This document shows, piece by piece, positions 8,281 to 18,780 of a stretch of 64,000 nucleotides of DNA. The DNA lies in the NCBI GenBank assembly GCA_036389035.1, contig DASVQQ010000039.1, positions 1-64,000 of the forward strand, written 5' to 3'. Numbering within the stretch: position 1 is the first letter of the stretch; each line of letters opens with the position of its first letter. The notes beneath the pieces are model-generated. The model had not been told where the DNA came from. It did not search any database and worked only from the letters and a program-made list of their open reading frames with translations. The translations under genes were made by a program, and so were the position numbers. This stretch comes from Jatrophihabitans sp. GTDB taxonomy: Bacteria; Actinomycetota; Actinomycetes; Mycobacteriales; Jatrophihabitantaceae.

Positions 8281-9564
8281 TCACCGGTGATTGCGTCGGG
8301 GTGTTTGGCCGGCGTCGATCCATCGCGGCGGCACAAACCAGGGCACCCCGGCTTGCATGACGATGCGCCAGCCGTGACTGTCGATTCGATCATGGTGGTG
8401 ATCGCACAGCAACACCAAGTTGTTCAGATCAGTCTGGCCGCCTTGGGACCATGGGATTACGTGATGCTTTTCGGTCCATTCCGGAGGATCGGTGCAGCCC
8501 GGAAAGGCGCAGCCCTTGTCTCGGGCGATCAACGCCAATGTCTGCTTCTCGGTAGCGCACCGCTGGGTGGTGCCGTAATTCAGGACGCCACCCTTGCTGT
8601 TGTGCACCACCCAGGCGACGCAGGCCTGATCGGCGATCCGCAGCGCCTGATCGACGGACATCTTCTGTCCGAAGCTGGTTGCCGCGAGGCCGGTCCGGGT
8701 TTCGAACTGCTCGACCGTCATGGTGATCAGCACGGTCGCCGGCAGGCCCGCTGATCTGGGAAGCTCCGCTGAACGTTGGGCGATCTTCAATACCGACCGT
8801 AATGCGTCGTGCATGCGCTGCCCGGCGGTGCGCTCGTCGCGGTCACCGTCGGCGGAGGGCTTCGGCGCCGCCAGCGAGTGCAGGACCGTCAACGCCAGGG
8901 CGGCCGTTTCGGTATCGAGGTCCGCGGTGAGCCGATGCATTCCCTCGCCATTCGGCACGCAGCTCAAGAACCGACGCCGCTGCTGCAACCGCTCGTCAGC
9001 CAGCGTGCCGTCCGGAAGCAGGGTGTCCAGCAGTTGCTTGGCGATCCCCGCCAGCGTCGCGGCGTCGAAGAGTTCAGCCTGTTCGACCAGGAACATCTCA
9101 GCCTTGGCCAGTTCATCGACGGGCAACTGGGCACCGCGCAGTGTGCCCAGGCACCGGATGATCACGTCCACCTGCTTGCTCGTCACCATGCCCGCGGCGC
9201 GAGCAGCCGCCAGCCCGGGCAGCAGCGGCGGGCTGATCTGGCCGGACAGCTGCACCCGGGCACCGAGCTCATGGGCATGCCTGACACGTGCGCCGCTCTC
9301 TGAGGGCGCCAGATTGAGCAGCCCCGCGACGAACTGGCTGGTGCCCCGCAGCACATACCGTGCGGGGATGCCGCGGGCTTCCAGTTCCGGGATGGTGACG
9401 TTGTCGAACGACTCGGCCATGCGGCGGATCTTCTCCACTGCGCGGATCACGTCCAGCAGTTGGCGCTCATCAAGGGCCGTCAGATCGCACGAGGTCAACT
9501 CGGACACGGCGGCCAGTGCGGCGTCGGCTGCAGCCACCACCTCGCCCGCCAACGCCGTTGTCAT
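8281..9564 (-). CDS. DUF222 / HNH endonuclease domain protein (13E12-like)
   Basis: Actinobacterial DUF222 protein with a C-terminal HNH nuclease domain, 427 aa. The helical DUF222 region covers about residues 15-310. The HNH module shows GCAFPGC (about 352), EKHHVIPWSQGG (about 366-377) and NNLVLLCDHHHD (about 382-393), so zinc-knuckle and catalytic His residues look intact. This family is multi-copy in mycobacteria (13E12 repeat family) and relatives; its role is unsettled and possibly selfish or mobile. No terminal repeats or transposase are seen nearby. A TAGATT box ends 6 nt before the ATG, suggesting leaderless expression. Confidence 0.93.
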   Translation of the reverse strand: MTTALAGEVVAAADAALAAVSELTSCDLTALDERQLLDVIRAVEKIRRMAESFDNVTIPELEARGIPARYVLRGTSQFVAGLLNLAPSESGARVRHAHELGARVQLSGQISPPLLPGLAAARAAGMVTSKQVDVIIRCLGTLRGAQLPVDELAKAEMFLVEQAELFDAATLAGIAKQLLDTLLPDGTLADERLQQRRRFLSCVPNGEGMHRLTADLDTETAALALTVLHSLAAPKPSADGDRDERTAGQRMHDALRSVLKIAQRSAELPRSAGLPATVLITMTVEQFETRTGLAATSFGQKMSVDQALRIADQACVAWVVHNSKGGVLNYGTTQRCATEKQTLALIARDKGCAFPGCTDPPEWTEKHHVIPWSQGGQTDLNNLVLLCDHHHDRIDSHGWRIVMQAGVPWFVPPRWIDAGQTPRRNHR

Positions 9565-9570
9565 ACCTGA

Positions 9571-9576
9571 AATCTA
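9571..9576 (-). promoter_or_regulatory. -10 box TAGATT of the HNH gene
   Basis: TAGATT on the minus strand ends 6 nt before the ATG at 9564. No Shine-Dalgarno lies between, so the message is predicted to be leaderless. Confidence 0.6.
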
Positions 9577-9660
9577 GAGCAGGGGTACGACAGAACCGGC
9601 CAGACAAAGCCATATGAGCAAAGGCAAATACGGCGTTGAGCGAACTGCCAGGTGACGGCC

Positions 9661-9692
9661 AACCAGGCAGCCGCCCAACCAGGCAGCCGCCC
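9661..9692. repeat. Two 16-bp direct repeats
   Basis: An exact duplication of aaccaggcagccgccc (9661-9676, 9677-9692) lies immediately downstream of the PspC gene stop, in the gap before the HNH gene. Confidence 0.85.
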
Positions 9693-9694
9693 AA

Positions 9695-9952
9695 CTATGC
9701 AGGTGGCGTCGGAACCTCGGCGGTGATGCTGACCTCGCCGGGTTGGGCCTTGGGCATCAGGATCCAGAGGATGGGGTAGAGAAGCACCTGGCAGCCGGGT
9801 AGCACGAGCAGGACGAGCAGGAACAGCAACCGCGCGGGCCAGGGCTCCAGGCCGATCCTGCGGCCGAGGCCTGCGCAGACGCCGCCGAGGATGCGCCCTT
9901 CGCTCGGGCGGGTGAGCCCGTGGCGGCGGAACAGGTCGTGGATGGACCCCAT
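9695..9952 (-). CDS. PspC-domain small membrane protein
   Basis: Small protein of 85 aa with a PspC domain: RILGGVCAGLGRRIG (about residues 18-32) followed by a hydrophobic helix pair (about 36-63). PspC proteins are inner-membrane components linked to envelope-stress signalling; stand-alone versions are common in actinobacteria. The frame opens 32 codons earlier, but the ATG at 9952 is chosen because it begins the conserved domain and has AAGGAG 11 nt upstream. No other phage-shock gene is adjacent. Confidence 0.85.
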   Translation of the reverse strand: MGSIHDLFRRHGLTRPSEGRILGGVCAGLGRRIGLEPWPARLLFLLVLLVLPGCQVLLYPILWILMPKAQPGEVSITAEVPTPPA

Positions 9953-10150
9953 GATGTTCGTTTCTCCTTCGATTCGTTGGCCGGTAGGCCCGCGCCGCTC
10001 GGTGCGGCTCGATGTACCAAGCATCGGCCGCAGGTGGCATCCAGGCATCGGGGACGGCCCTGAGAATCACCCTCGTTGTCGCGCCCGGCTGGTCAGGGTG
10101 GGGGAGGGGTAGCCACCCGCTGTCGTGTGCTCGCGCGCCAGCTGACTCGC

Positions 10151-10190
10151 CGGTCAGAACCGGTCAGAACCGGTCAGAACCGGTCAGAAC
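10151..10190. repeat. Four 10-bp tandem repeats at a gene's 3' end
   Basis: Four exact copies of cggtcagaac occupy 10151-10190. The TGA stop of the iminopeptidase gene (10184-10186, minus strand) lies inside one unit, so the stop region itself has been multiplied. Confidence 0.9.
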
Positions 10191-11128
10191 CGGGCAGGAT
10201 CGGCGCCGTCCGGTTCGGCGCCGTCGAGAAAGCTCCGGACCACGGACAGGAAGCGCTCGGTCTCCTCGACATGAGGCATGTGGCTGGATTTGTCGAAGAT
10301 TCGCCAGCGCACATCGGGAATCTGCTCGAAGAATGGCCGCACCGCGACCGGTGCCGCCTCGTCGTAATGGCCGGAGATGATCAGGGTGGGAACCTCGATC
10401 TGCGGCAGCCGGTCGATGACCGACCAGCTTCTCAGCGAACCGATGCAGTGGAACTCACTCGGTCCGTTCATGGTGTGGTAGACGGTCGGGTTGTCCTCGA
10501 TCGCGGCGAAGCTCATCGCAACCTCGGGTGGATTGGGAACCACTCGACACACGTGGCGGTCGTAGTACACCTTCATCGCCTCGTGGTACTCCGGTGAATC
10601 CGTGGTTCCGGCCCCCTCGTGCTGACGCAGGGTCTTCTCGACCTCGGCCGGCAATTCAGCGCGCAGCGAATCCGCCGCCACGCTCCACAGCCGCATCGAA
10701 GCCGGTGAATCGGCGATCACCAGCCGCTGCAGGCCGGCTGGTCGGCGAACCGCGAACTCAGCGCCCAGCATGCCGCCCCAGGACTGACCGAGCAGGTGAT
10801 AGGAGTCGGCTATTCCGAGGCCCGCCAGCAGGTTGTCCAACTCGGCGACGAAGAGTTCCACCGTCCAGTAGCTCGGGTCCGCGCCTGGCAGGTGGGTGGA
10901 TCGGCCGTTGCCGATCTGGTCGTAGTGGATCACCGGGCGCCCGTCGCGGGCCAGCGCGCTCAGCCGCAGCAGGTAGTCGTGGGTGCAGCCGGGCCCGCCG
11001 TGCATGACCACCAGAGGGACGACTCCGCTGTCCAGGTCACCGGTGACGCGGTACCAGGTCCGCGAGCCGTCGAAGGCGATGGTGCCCTCGCGGTCCGCCG
11101 GCAGGATGTAGTCCGGCTGATCGTGCAT
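10184..11128 (-). CDS. pip: Proline iminopeptidase-like alpha/beta-hydrolase
   Basis: Alpha/beta-hydrolase of the prolyl aminopeptidase group (peptidase S33), which removes N-terminal proline or similar residues in the cytoplasm. From the ATG at 11128 it has 314 aa. Diagnostic motifs are HGGPG (residues 43-47) and GQSWGG (nucleophile Ser116); candidate catalytic residues are the Asp in SGHYDEAAP and the His in SSHMPHVE near 290. The frame is open 15 codons further, but this ATG has GAGGG about 6 nt upstream and matches the family N-terminus. Related amidases share the HGGPG motif, so peptide specificity is not proven. Confidence 0.85.
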   Translation of the reverse strand: MHDQPDYILPADREGTIAFDGSRTWYRVTGDLDSGVVPLVVMHGGPGCTHDYLLRLSALARDGRPVIHYDQIGNGRSTHLPGADPSYWTVELFVAELDNLLAGLGIADSYHLLGQSWGGMLGAEFAVRRPAGLQRLVIADSPASMRLWSVAADSLRAELPAEVEKTLRQHEGAGTTDSPEYHEAMKVYYDRHVCRVVPNPPEVAMSFAAIEDNPTVYHTMNGPSEFHCIGSLRSWSVIDRLPQIEVPTLIISGHYDEAAPVAVRPFFEQIPDVRWRIFDKSSHMPHVEETERFLSVVRSFLDGAEPDGADPARF

Positions 11129-11217
11129 ACAGAGCCCTCTCGACGCCGGTGCAATCGCTGACTTTCCACCCAACCACCAGTCGCCGGAATGTCAAGATCG
11201 GGTCAGCGCCGCCGAGT

Positions 11218-13323
<2,106 letters not shown>

Positions 13324-13392
13324 CGTATCGTCCCCGGGCTGACACCTCGTAACTGGAGCCGGGCGATGGCTGTAAGCGCTACCGCATGCCGC

Positions 13393-13398
13393 TATCGT
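13393..13398 (+). promoter_or_regulatory. -10 box TATCGT of glgP
   Basis: TATCGT ends 7 nt before the ATG at 13406, which points to a leaderless glgP transcript and argues against the in-frame GTG at 13397, since that codon overlaps the box. The 82-bp divergent gap must also hold the glgE promoter. Confidence 0.6.
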
Positions 13399-13405
13399 GT
13401 GGGGA

Positions 13406-15982
13406 ATGAAGGCATTACGACGGCTGACTGTCCGCGCGGCGCTGCCGGCCCCGTTGGCCCCGCTGGGTGACATCGTGGCCAACCTGCGGTGGTCCTGGCA
13501 TCCGGACTCCCTGGACCTGCTCGAATCGGTCGACCCGGAGCTGTGGTCGGAGTGCCGGGCCGACCCGGCTCGCCTGCTGGGCGGGGTCAGCACCGACCGG
13601 CTCGCCGGCCTGGCCAAGGACCGCAAGTTCCTGCGACGCCTGCAGGACGTCTCCGACGACCTGCGCGACTACCTCGAGCAGCCGCGCTGGTACCAACGCC
13701 AGCAAGAAGCCGAACCCGGCTCGCTGCCGAACTCGGTCGCCTACTTCTCGCCGGAGTTCGGCATCACCGAGGTGCTGCCGCAGTACTCCGGCGGCCTGGG
13801 CATCCTGGCCGGTGACCACCTCAAGGCAGCCTCGGACCTGGGCGCGCCGATCATCGGGGTGGGGCTGCTGTACCGGGCCGGCTACTTCTCCCAGTCCCTC
13901 TCGCGGGAGGGCTGGCAGCAGGAGCGCTACCCGTCCCTGGACCCGCAGGGCCTGCCGCTGACGCCGCTGCGCGACAGCGACGGCAACCCGGCCCGGGTGA
14001 TGTTCGAGCTGCCCGAGAACCGGACGCTGCACGCCCAGATCTGGCTGGCCTCGGTCGGCCGGGTGCCGCTGCTGCTGCTGGACTCCGACGTCGAGGAGAA
14101 CGACGCGGCCGCCCGCGGGGTGACCGACCGGCTCTACGGCGGCGGCCCGGAGCACCGGCTGCTGCAGGAGCTGCTGCTGGGCATCGGCGGCGTCCGGGCG
14201 CTGCGCTGCTACTGCGCGATCACCGGCCACCCGGCGCCCGAGGTGTTCCACACCAACGAGGGGCACGCCGGCTTCCTGGGCATCGAGCGGATCAGCGAGC
14301 TCAGCGACGGCCCGGCCAAGCTGAACTTCGACGAGGCACTGGCCGCCGTGCGGGCCGGCACGGTGTTCACCACCCACACCCCGGTCCCGGCCGGCATCGA
14401 CCGCTTCGAGCGCGATCTGGTGCGGGCCCACCTGAGCGAGGTGCCCGGCGTGCCGGTGGACCGGATCCTGGCACTGGGCGCCGAGGAGGACCCGACCAAG
14501 TTCAACATGGCCCACATGGGCCTGCGGCTGGGCCAGCGCGCCAACGGCGTCGCCCAGCTGCACGGCCGGGTGAGCCGTTCGATGTTCAACGACCTGTGGC
14601 CGGGCTTCGACGCCCAGGAGGTGCCGATCACCTCGATCACCAACGGCGTGCACGCCCCGACCTGGATGGCGCGGGAGTTCCTGGACCTGGCCGAGCGCAC
14701 CGCCGGCTCGGACGACCTGGCCTCCGGCGAGGGTTGGGATGCCATCGACCAGATCTCCGACGTCGAGCTGTGGGAGCTCAAGCACGAGCTGCGCGAGCGG
14801 CTGGTGGACGAGATCCGCCGCCGGATCAGGCAGTCCAGCATCGAGCGCGGCTTCTCCGGCGTCGAGCTGGCCTGGACCGCGACCGCCTTCGACCCGGACG
14901 TGCTGACCATCGGCTTCGCCCGCCGGGTGCCCAGCTACAAGCGGCTGACCCTGATGCTGCGCGACCCGGCCCGGTTGAAGAAGCTGCTGACCGACCCCGA
15001 GCGTCCGGTGCAGATCGTGGTGGCCGGCAAGTCGCACCCGGCCGACGACGGCGGCAAGGAGCTGATCGCCCAGCTGGTCCGGTTCACCGACGACCCCGAG
15101 GTGCGCGGCCGGATCGCCTTCCTGCCCGACTACGACATCGGCATGGCCCGCTACCTGTACTGGGGCAGCGACGTCTGGCTGAACAACCCGCTGCGCCCGC
15201 TCGAGGCTTGTGGCACGTCCGGCATGAAGGCGGCCCTGAACGGCGGCCTGAACCTGTCGATCAAGGACGGCTGGTGGGACGAGTGGTGCGAGGACGGCAA
15301 GAACGGCTGGGAGATCCCGTCGGCCAACGACTCGCTGACCGGCACCACCGATGACCATCGCGACGCGGTGGAGGCGGCCGGGCTGTACGACCTCATCGAG
15401 CACCAGGTGGCCCAGCGCTTCTACACCCGTGACACCCGGGGCATTCCGACCCAGTGGGTGGCGATGGTGCGCTACACGCTGAAGTCACTCGGCCCGAAGG
15501 TGGTCGCGACCCGGATGGTGCGCGACTACATCCGCCGGCTCTACGCCCCGGCGGGCAACTCCGCGGCGGTGCTGGTGGCCGATGACTTCCGCGCCGCGAA
15601 GGACCTGGCCGCCTGGAAGAACTGGGTGGCCGGCTCGTGGAAGGACGTGGCGGTGCGCCACGTCGAGTCCATGGTCGAGGGCGATCCCAGCCTGGGTGGT
15701 TTCTTGCAGCTGCGCGCCGAGGTGGCGCTGTCGGGCCTGTCCGCCGGCGACGTCGAGGTGCAGGCCGTCTACGGCCCGGTGGACGCCGACAACCGGTTGA
15801 CCTCCTTCGAGATCCTGCCGTTGACGCTGGCCGACGAGCGCGATCAGACCGGCTTCTTCGCCGGCGACATCCCGCTGAAGAAGGCCGGCCCGTTCGGTTA
15901 CACCGTGCGGGTCCTGCCCAAGCACCCGCTGCTGGCCAACCTCGCCGAGACCGGGCTGATCGCCACCGCCACCCAGCTCTAG
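13406..15982 (+). CDS. glgP: Alpha-glucan phosphorylase
   Basis: Glycogen/maltodextrin phosphorylase of the actinobacterial type (GT35), 858 aa. It releases glucose-1-phosphate from alpha-1,4-glucan ends using pyridoxal phosphate. An N-terminal domain with WSWHPDSLDL near residue 30 is followed by AYFSPEFGI and YSGGLGILAGDHLKAASDL (about 112-140). The PLP lysine is Lys608 in GTSGMKAALNGG. The C-terminal region (about 690-858) is the extra domain found in the mycobacterial-type phosphorylases. It is divergent from glgE, so trehalose-derived synthesis and phosphorolysis are controlled from one short gap. It supplies the branch stubs that GlgX debranches. Confidence 0.96.
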   Translation: MKALRRLTVRAALPAPLAPLGDIVANLRWSWHPDSLDLLESVDPELWSECRADPARLLGGVSTDRLAGLAKDRKFLRRLQDVSDDLRDYLEQPRWYQRQQEAEPGSLPNSVAYFSPEFGITEVLPQYSGGLGILAGDHLKAASDLGAPIIGVGLLYRAGYFSQSLSREGWQQERYPSLDPQGLPLTPLRDSDGNPARVMFELPENRTLHAQIWLASVGRVPLLLLDSDVEENDAAARGVTDRLYGGGPEHRLLQELLLGIGGVRALRCYCAITGHPAPEVFHTNEGHAGFLGIERISELSDGPAKLNFDEALAAVRAGTVFTTHTPVPAGIDRFERDLVRAHLSEVPGVPVDRILALGAEEDPTKFNMAHMGLRLGQRANGVAQLHGRVSRSMFNDLWPGFDAQEVPITSITNGVHAPTWMAREFLDLAERTAGSDDLASGEGWDAIDQISDVELWELKHELRERLVDEIRRRIRQSSIERGFSGVELAWTATAFDPDVLTIGFARRVPSYKRLTLMLRDPARLKKLLTDPERPVQIVVAGKSHPADDGGKELIAQLVRFTDDPEVRGRIAFLPDYDIGMARYLYWGSDVWLNNPLRPLEACGTSGMKAALNGGLNLSIKDGWWDEWCEDGKNGWEIPSANDSLTGTTDDHRDAVEAAGLYDLIEHQVAQRFYTRDTRGIPTQWVAMVRYTLKSLGPKVVATRMVRDYIRRLYAPAGNSAAVLVADDFRAAKDLAAWKNWVAGSWKDVAVRHVESMVEGDPSLGGFLQLRAEVALSGLSAGDVEVQAVYGPVDADNRLTSFEILPLTLADERDQTGFFAGDIPLKKAGPFGYTVRVLPKHPLLANLAETGLIATATQL

Positions 15983-16049
15983 CGGCCGCGGGCGAGACAG
16001 CTCTGGCGCGATGCGGCAGGAATCTGCTGATGCGAGCACGGGGGTAGCG

Positions 16050-16943
16050 ATGCGGGTGCTGGTGACCGGGGCTCGGGGCAAGGTCGGCCGGGCTGCCGTG
16101 GCCGAGCTGGTCGACGCCGGGCATGACGTGCTGTGCACCGACCTGGCCGTGCCGACCTACGAGCGGGGCTTGCCGGGCGTGCCGCGCTACGTCCGGGCCG
16201 ACCTGACCGATGCCGGGGCGGCGTTCGGACTGGTCCGGGGAATGGACGCGGTGCTGCACTGCGCGGCGATTCCCGAGCCGTCGCAGGACATTGCGCACGC
16301 GGTGTTCGCCAACAACCTGCTGGCGGCGTTCAACGTGATCGAGGCCTGCGTCCGGTTCGGGGTGGCGCGGCTGGTGAACCTGTCATCAGAGACGGTGCCC
16401 GGCATGATGTTCGCCGAGCGGCCGTTCGAGCCGGCCTACTTTCCGATCGACGAGCAGCACCCGGTGCGCCCGCAGGACCCGTACGCGCTGGGCAAGCACT
16501 TCGCCGAGCAGCTGTGCACCGCGGCGACGCAGCGCTCGGACCTGCGCTGCGTCTCGGTGCGGCCGACCTGGGTGCAGGACTCGACGTCCTACGCCCGCAA
16601 CCTGGGGCCGATGATCGCCGCTGCTGTCGCGGGCACGCCGGAGCCGACGGTGAACGGCTGGTCCTACATCGACGCCGATGACCTGGCGGTGGCGTTGCGG
16701 CTGTGCGTCGAGTCGGAGCTGGCGGGGCACGAGGTGTTCTACATCTGTTCCCCTGATGCCGCAGGGGTGTCTGACACGGTTGCCGCTTTGCGGATGCAAT
16801 ACGGCGACGGGGTGGAGTACCGCCCGTTCGCCCGGCCCGATGCCAGCGGGACGTCGGCGGCCAAGGCCGAGCGGATGCTGGGCTGGCGACCGACTCGCAG
16901 CTGGCGAGACTACCTCACCGAGGACGGCCAGCCGCTGCGTTGA
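16050..16943 (+). CDS. NAD(P)-dependent sugar epimerase/dehydratase family protein
   Basis: Extended short-chain dehydrogenase of 297 aa. The cofactor motif is GARGKVG (residues 7-13) and the catalytic pair is in DPYALGKHF (Tyr and Lys near 145-150), with Ser-rich NLSSETV before it. The ATG at 16050 begins right at the Rossmann strand RVLVTGA and follows GGGGG; 13 more upstream codons are open but lack family sequence. The protein belongs to the NAD-dependent epimerase/dehydratase group; the substrate cannot be fixed. Its stop region is duplicated (17-bp repeat) and meets the convergent phosphodiesterase gene. Confidence 0.85.
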   Translation: MRVLVTGARGKVGRAAVAELVDAGHDVLCTDLAVPTYERGLPGVPRYVRADLTDAGAAFGLVRGMDAVLHCAAIPEPSQDIAHAVFANNLLAAFNVIEACVRFGVARLVNLSSETVPGMMFAERPFEPAYFPIDEQHPVRPQDPYALGKHFAEQLCTAATQRSDLRCVSVRPTWVQDSTSYARNLGPMIAAAVAGTPEPTVNGWSYIDADDLAVALRLCVESELAGHEVFYICSPDAAGVSDTVAALRMQYGDGVEYRPFARPDASGTSAAKAERMLGWRPTRSWRDYLTEDGQPLR

Positions 16944-16968
16944 TGCTCAGGTGCGTTGATGGCTCAGG
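16936..16968. repeat. 16/17-bp tandem duplication at convergent stops
   Basis: tgcgttgatgctcagg (16936-16951) is followed by a near-copy with one inserted base (16952-16968). The first copy contains the epimerase TGA; the second contains the TCA that is the TGA stop (16964-16966) of the gene on the other strand. Confidence 0.85.
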
Positions 16969-18115
16969 TGGACAGCAGCGGGACCAGCAGCTCGGCCTCC
17001 GACAGCGCGCCATGATGCCCGATCAGCGTCGCCGAGCGAGACTCGGCCTTGCGGCGGACAATCGCGACCTCGGACACCGCGACCGCGACCAGGTCACCGA
17101 TCCGGTGCCTGGCCTGCTCGCTGACGGCCGCGCCGAACCAGCCGCACCCGATCGCCTCGTCCCGGCTCAGCAGGGCCACCCGATCACCGAGCACGTCGGC
17201 CCAGCGGGCACGGACCGGCTCGATCTCCTGGGCCGCCGCGTAGAGGTAGCGCACCCGCGCCTCGCCCGCGATCAGGTCGACCCCTTGCTTGAGCAGCGGC
17301 TCGGCGTCGTAGTCGACCTTGGCTGACTCGGGCACGTCGAGCATGCCGTGGTCGGCGGTGACCAGCAGCCGGGTGCCGGCCGGCAGCCGGTCGGCAAGCA
17401 GCCGGGCGCCGTGGTCGATCAGCTCCAGCTGGGCGAGCCAGGCCTGCGAACGGCAGCCGTGGACATGCCCGATAAGGTCCAGGTCCGCGATGTAGCAGTA
17501 GATCAGGCCGCCCCTGGTCCTGGCCGCCGTCGCGACCTCGGTCGCGGTGTCGGCGGCAGTGAAGGCGCGGTGGTACTGCCCGCCACGCAGCGCCGCGCGG
17601 GTCAGCCCGCTGTCGCGGAACAGGGGCGCGAACACCACGGAGGCGTTGACGCCGGCCCGCTCGGCCCGCTCGAACGAGGTCAGGACCGGCTGGACCTGCT
17701 CGGGCGGGTGGCCATCGGTCAGGTCGGCGCCGGAGAAGGCGCCGCGCCAGGTCAGCCAGTTGGCGGGCTCGGTCAACCCGTCGGCACGGGTGGTGTAGCC
17801 GGTGATGCCGTGCTGGCCGGGCGTGACGCCGGTGCCGAGCGAGGTGATGCTGACCGCGGTGGTGGTCGGAAAGCCGGCCGTCAACGGGCGGCCCGCCAGG
17901 CTCGACAGGAACGGGGCATGCCCGGCGTGCTCGCGCAGCAACTGCCAGCCGAGGCCGTCCACCAGCAGCACCACGACGCACTCGGCCGGCTCGATCCCCA
18001 GCGGGTTCGGCTCGCCGGCCACCCCCAGCGCGGCCAGCGCCGACGGCAGCACGTCAGACAGCGAGGACTGCCCGTACTCGACGATGCCGGCGGCCGGTGG
18101 CGCTGCGGAGCTCAT
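16964..18115 (-). CDS. Alkaline-phosphatase-superfamily nucleotide pyrophosphatase/phosphodiesterase
   Basis: Type I phosphodiesterase/nucleotide pyrophosphatase-like protein, 383 aa from the ATG at 18115. Metal-site segments: VVLLVDGLGW (about residue 42), the nucleophile Thr in GFPTTTAVS (about 78), YIADLDLIGHVHG (about 225-237) and LLVTADHGMLD (about 274-284). Together these form the two-metal centre of the alkaline phosphatase fold. The frame is open about 200 codons further upstream, but that part overlaps the opposite-strand YCII gene and has no family sequence. GTG at 18118 is an alternative start. No signal peptide is seen, so it is probably cytoplasmic. Substrate unknown. Confidence 0.85.
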   Translation of the reverse strand: MSSAAPPAAGIVEYGQSSLSDVLPSALAALGVAGEPNPLGIEPAECVVVLLVDGLGWQLLREHAGHAPFLSSLAGRPLTAGFPTTTAVSITSLGTGVTPGQHGITGYTTRADGLTEPANWLTWRGAFSGADLTDGHPPEQVQPVLTSFERAERAGVNASVVFAPLFRDSGLTRAALRGGQYHRAFTAADTATEVATAARTRGGLIYCYIADLDLIGHVHGCRSQAWLAQLELIDHGARLLADRLPAGTRLLVTADHGMLDVPESAKVDYDAEPLLKQGVDLIAGEARVRYLYAAAQEIEPVRARWADVLGDRVALLSRDEAIGCGWFGAAVSEQARHRIGDLVAVAVSEVAIVRRKAESRSATLIGHHGALSEAELLVPLLST

Positions 18116-18298
18116 CACCCCATCCTGCCCGAGGGGCGCCTCGCGCGCCGAGGCCGTCGACGCGCCGCTCAGCTCATGGGGACAGTCGTAAGTCTCATCA
18201 GGATCGCCGTGAGTCATAGTGTCGAGGACGACCGATCGGCTCCGACCTAGGTAGGTCAGGCCCGGGCACGGGCTACGGAAACGGCAAGGAGACTGCTC

Positions 18299-18691
18299 GT
18301 GAAGTACGTGATCCTGATCCACAGCAACCCCGACCCGTGGGGGCACCCCACCTCGGCCTACACCGCCGAGGGACGGGCGATTCCGAAAGAGCGGCACGAG
18401 GAGATGGACCGCCAGTTCGAGGCGCTGCTGACCGAGCTCTCGGCGTCGGGGGAGTTCGTGACCGCTGAGGCGCTGGGCGATCCCGCCTCGTCCACGATCT
18501 ACGCCTGGAGCCCGGAGGGCTCCTTCGCCACCGACGGCCCCTACGCGGAGGCCAAGGAGCAGCTGGCCGGCTTCTTCCTCATCGACTGCCAATCCCGCGA
18601 GCGCGCCGAAGAGATCGCCGCGCAGTTCGCCGGTCCCGGCAGCACCGTCGAACTCAGGCCGGCGATGTGGTCCGGCGGCGAGGACCAGTAG
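18299..18691 (+). CDS. YCII/DGPF-domain protein, partner of an ECF sigma factor
   Basis: Small YCII-related protein of 130 aa starting MKYVILIHSNP, with the DGPF-type motif ATDGPYAEAKEQLAGFFLI (about residues 80-98) that defines the family. Proteins of this type are encoded next to ECF42-group sigma factors in many actinobacteria, and such a gene follows directly at 18781. The GTG at 18299 has AAGGAG about 8 nt upstream. Known relatives are thought to be targets or accessories of the adjacent sigma factor; the chemical function is unknown. Confidence 0.9.
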   Translation: MKYVILIHSNPDPWGHPTSAYTAEGRAIPKERHEEMDRQFEALLTELSASGEFVTAEALGDPASSTIYAWSPEGSFATDGPYAEAKEQLAGFFLIDCQSRERAEEIAAQFAGPGSTVELRPAMWSGGEDQ

Positions 18692-18695
18692 AGCC

Positions 18696-18780
18696 ATCAG
18701 GAACAGCCAATCGGGAACAGGCAATCAGGAACAGGCAATCAGAAAAAGGCATCAGAAAAGGCATCAGAAAAAGGCAATCA
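18696..18780. repeat. A-rich 12-14 bp tandem repeats in front of the sigma factor
   Basis: Six diverged units, such as atcaggaacaggca and atcagaaaaaggca, run without interruption from just after the YCII stop to the GTG start at 18781. They are much richer in A than surrounding DNA and each unit carries a Shine-Dalgarno-like AAGG, AGAAAAGG or GGAACAGG. Copy number could set translation of the sigma factor. Confidence 0.88.

Noticed and set aside
8281..9564. HNH gene as part of a group II intron or mobile element
   Set aside because: There is no reverse transcriptase, intron RNA fold, terminal inverted repeat or target duplication; the DUF222 architecture is a chromosomal actinobacterial family.
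13415..15403. Long open frame on the minus strand across glgP (662 codons)
   Set aside because: It is the reverse-strand shadow of a high-G+C gene: codon-position bias leaves it open, its composition is Arg/Gly/Val/His-rich and it matches no family, while the plus strand encodes a complete phosphorylase.
18116..18724. Longer N-terminus for the phosphodiesterase
   Set aside because: It would run antisense through the YCII gene and carries no family sequence; starts at 18115/18118 give the normal size.
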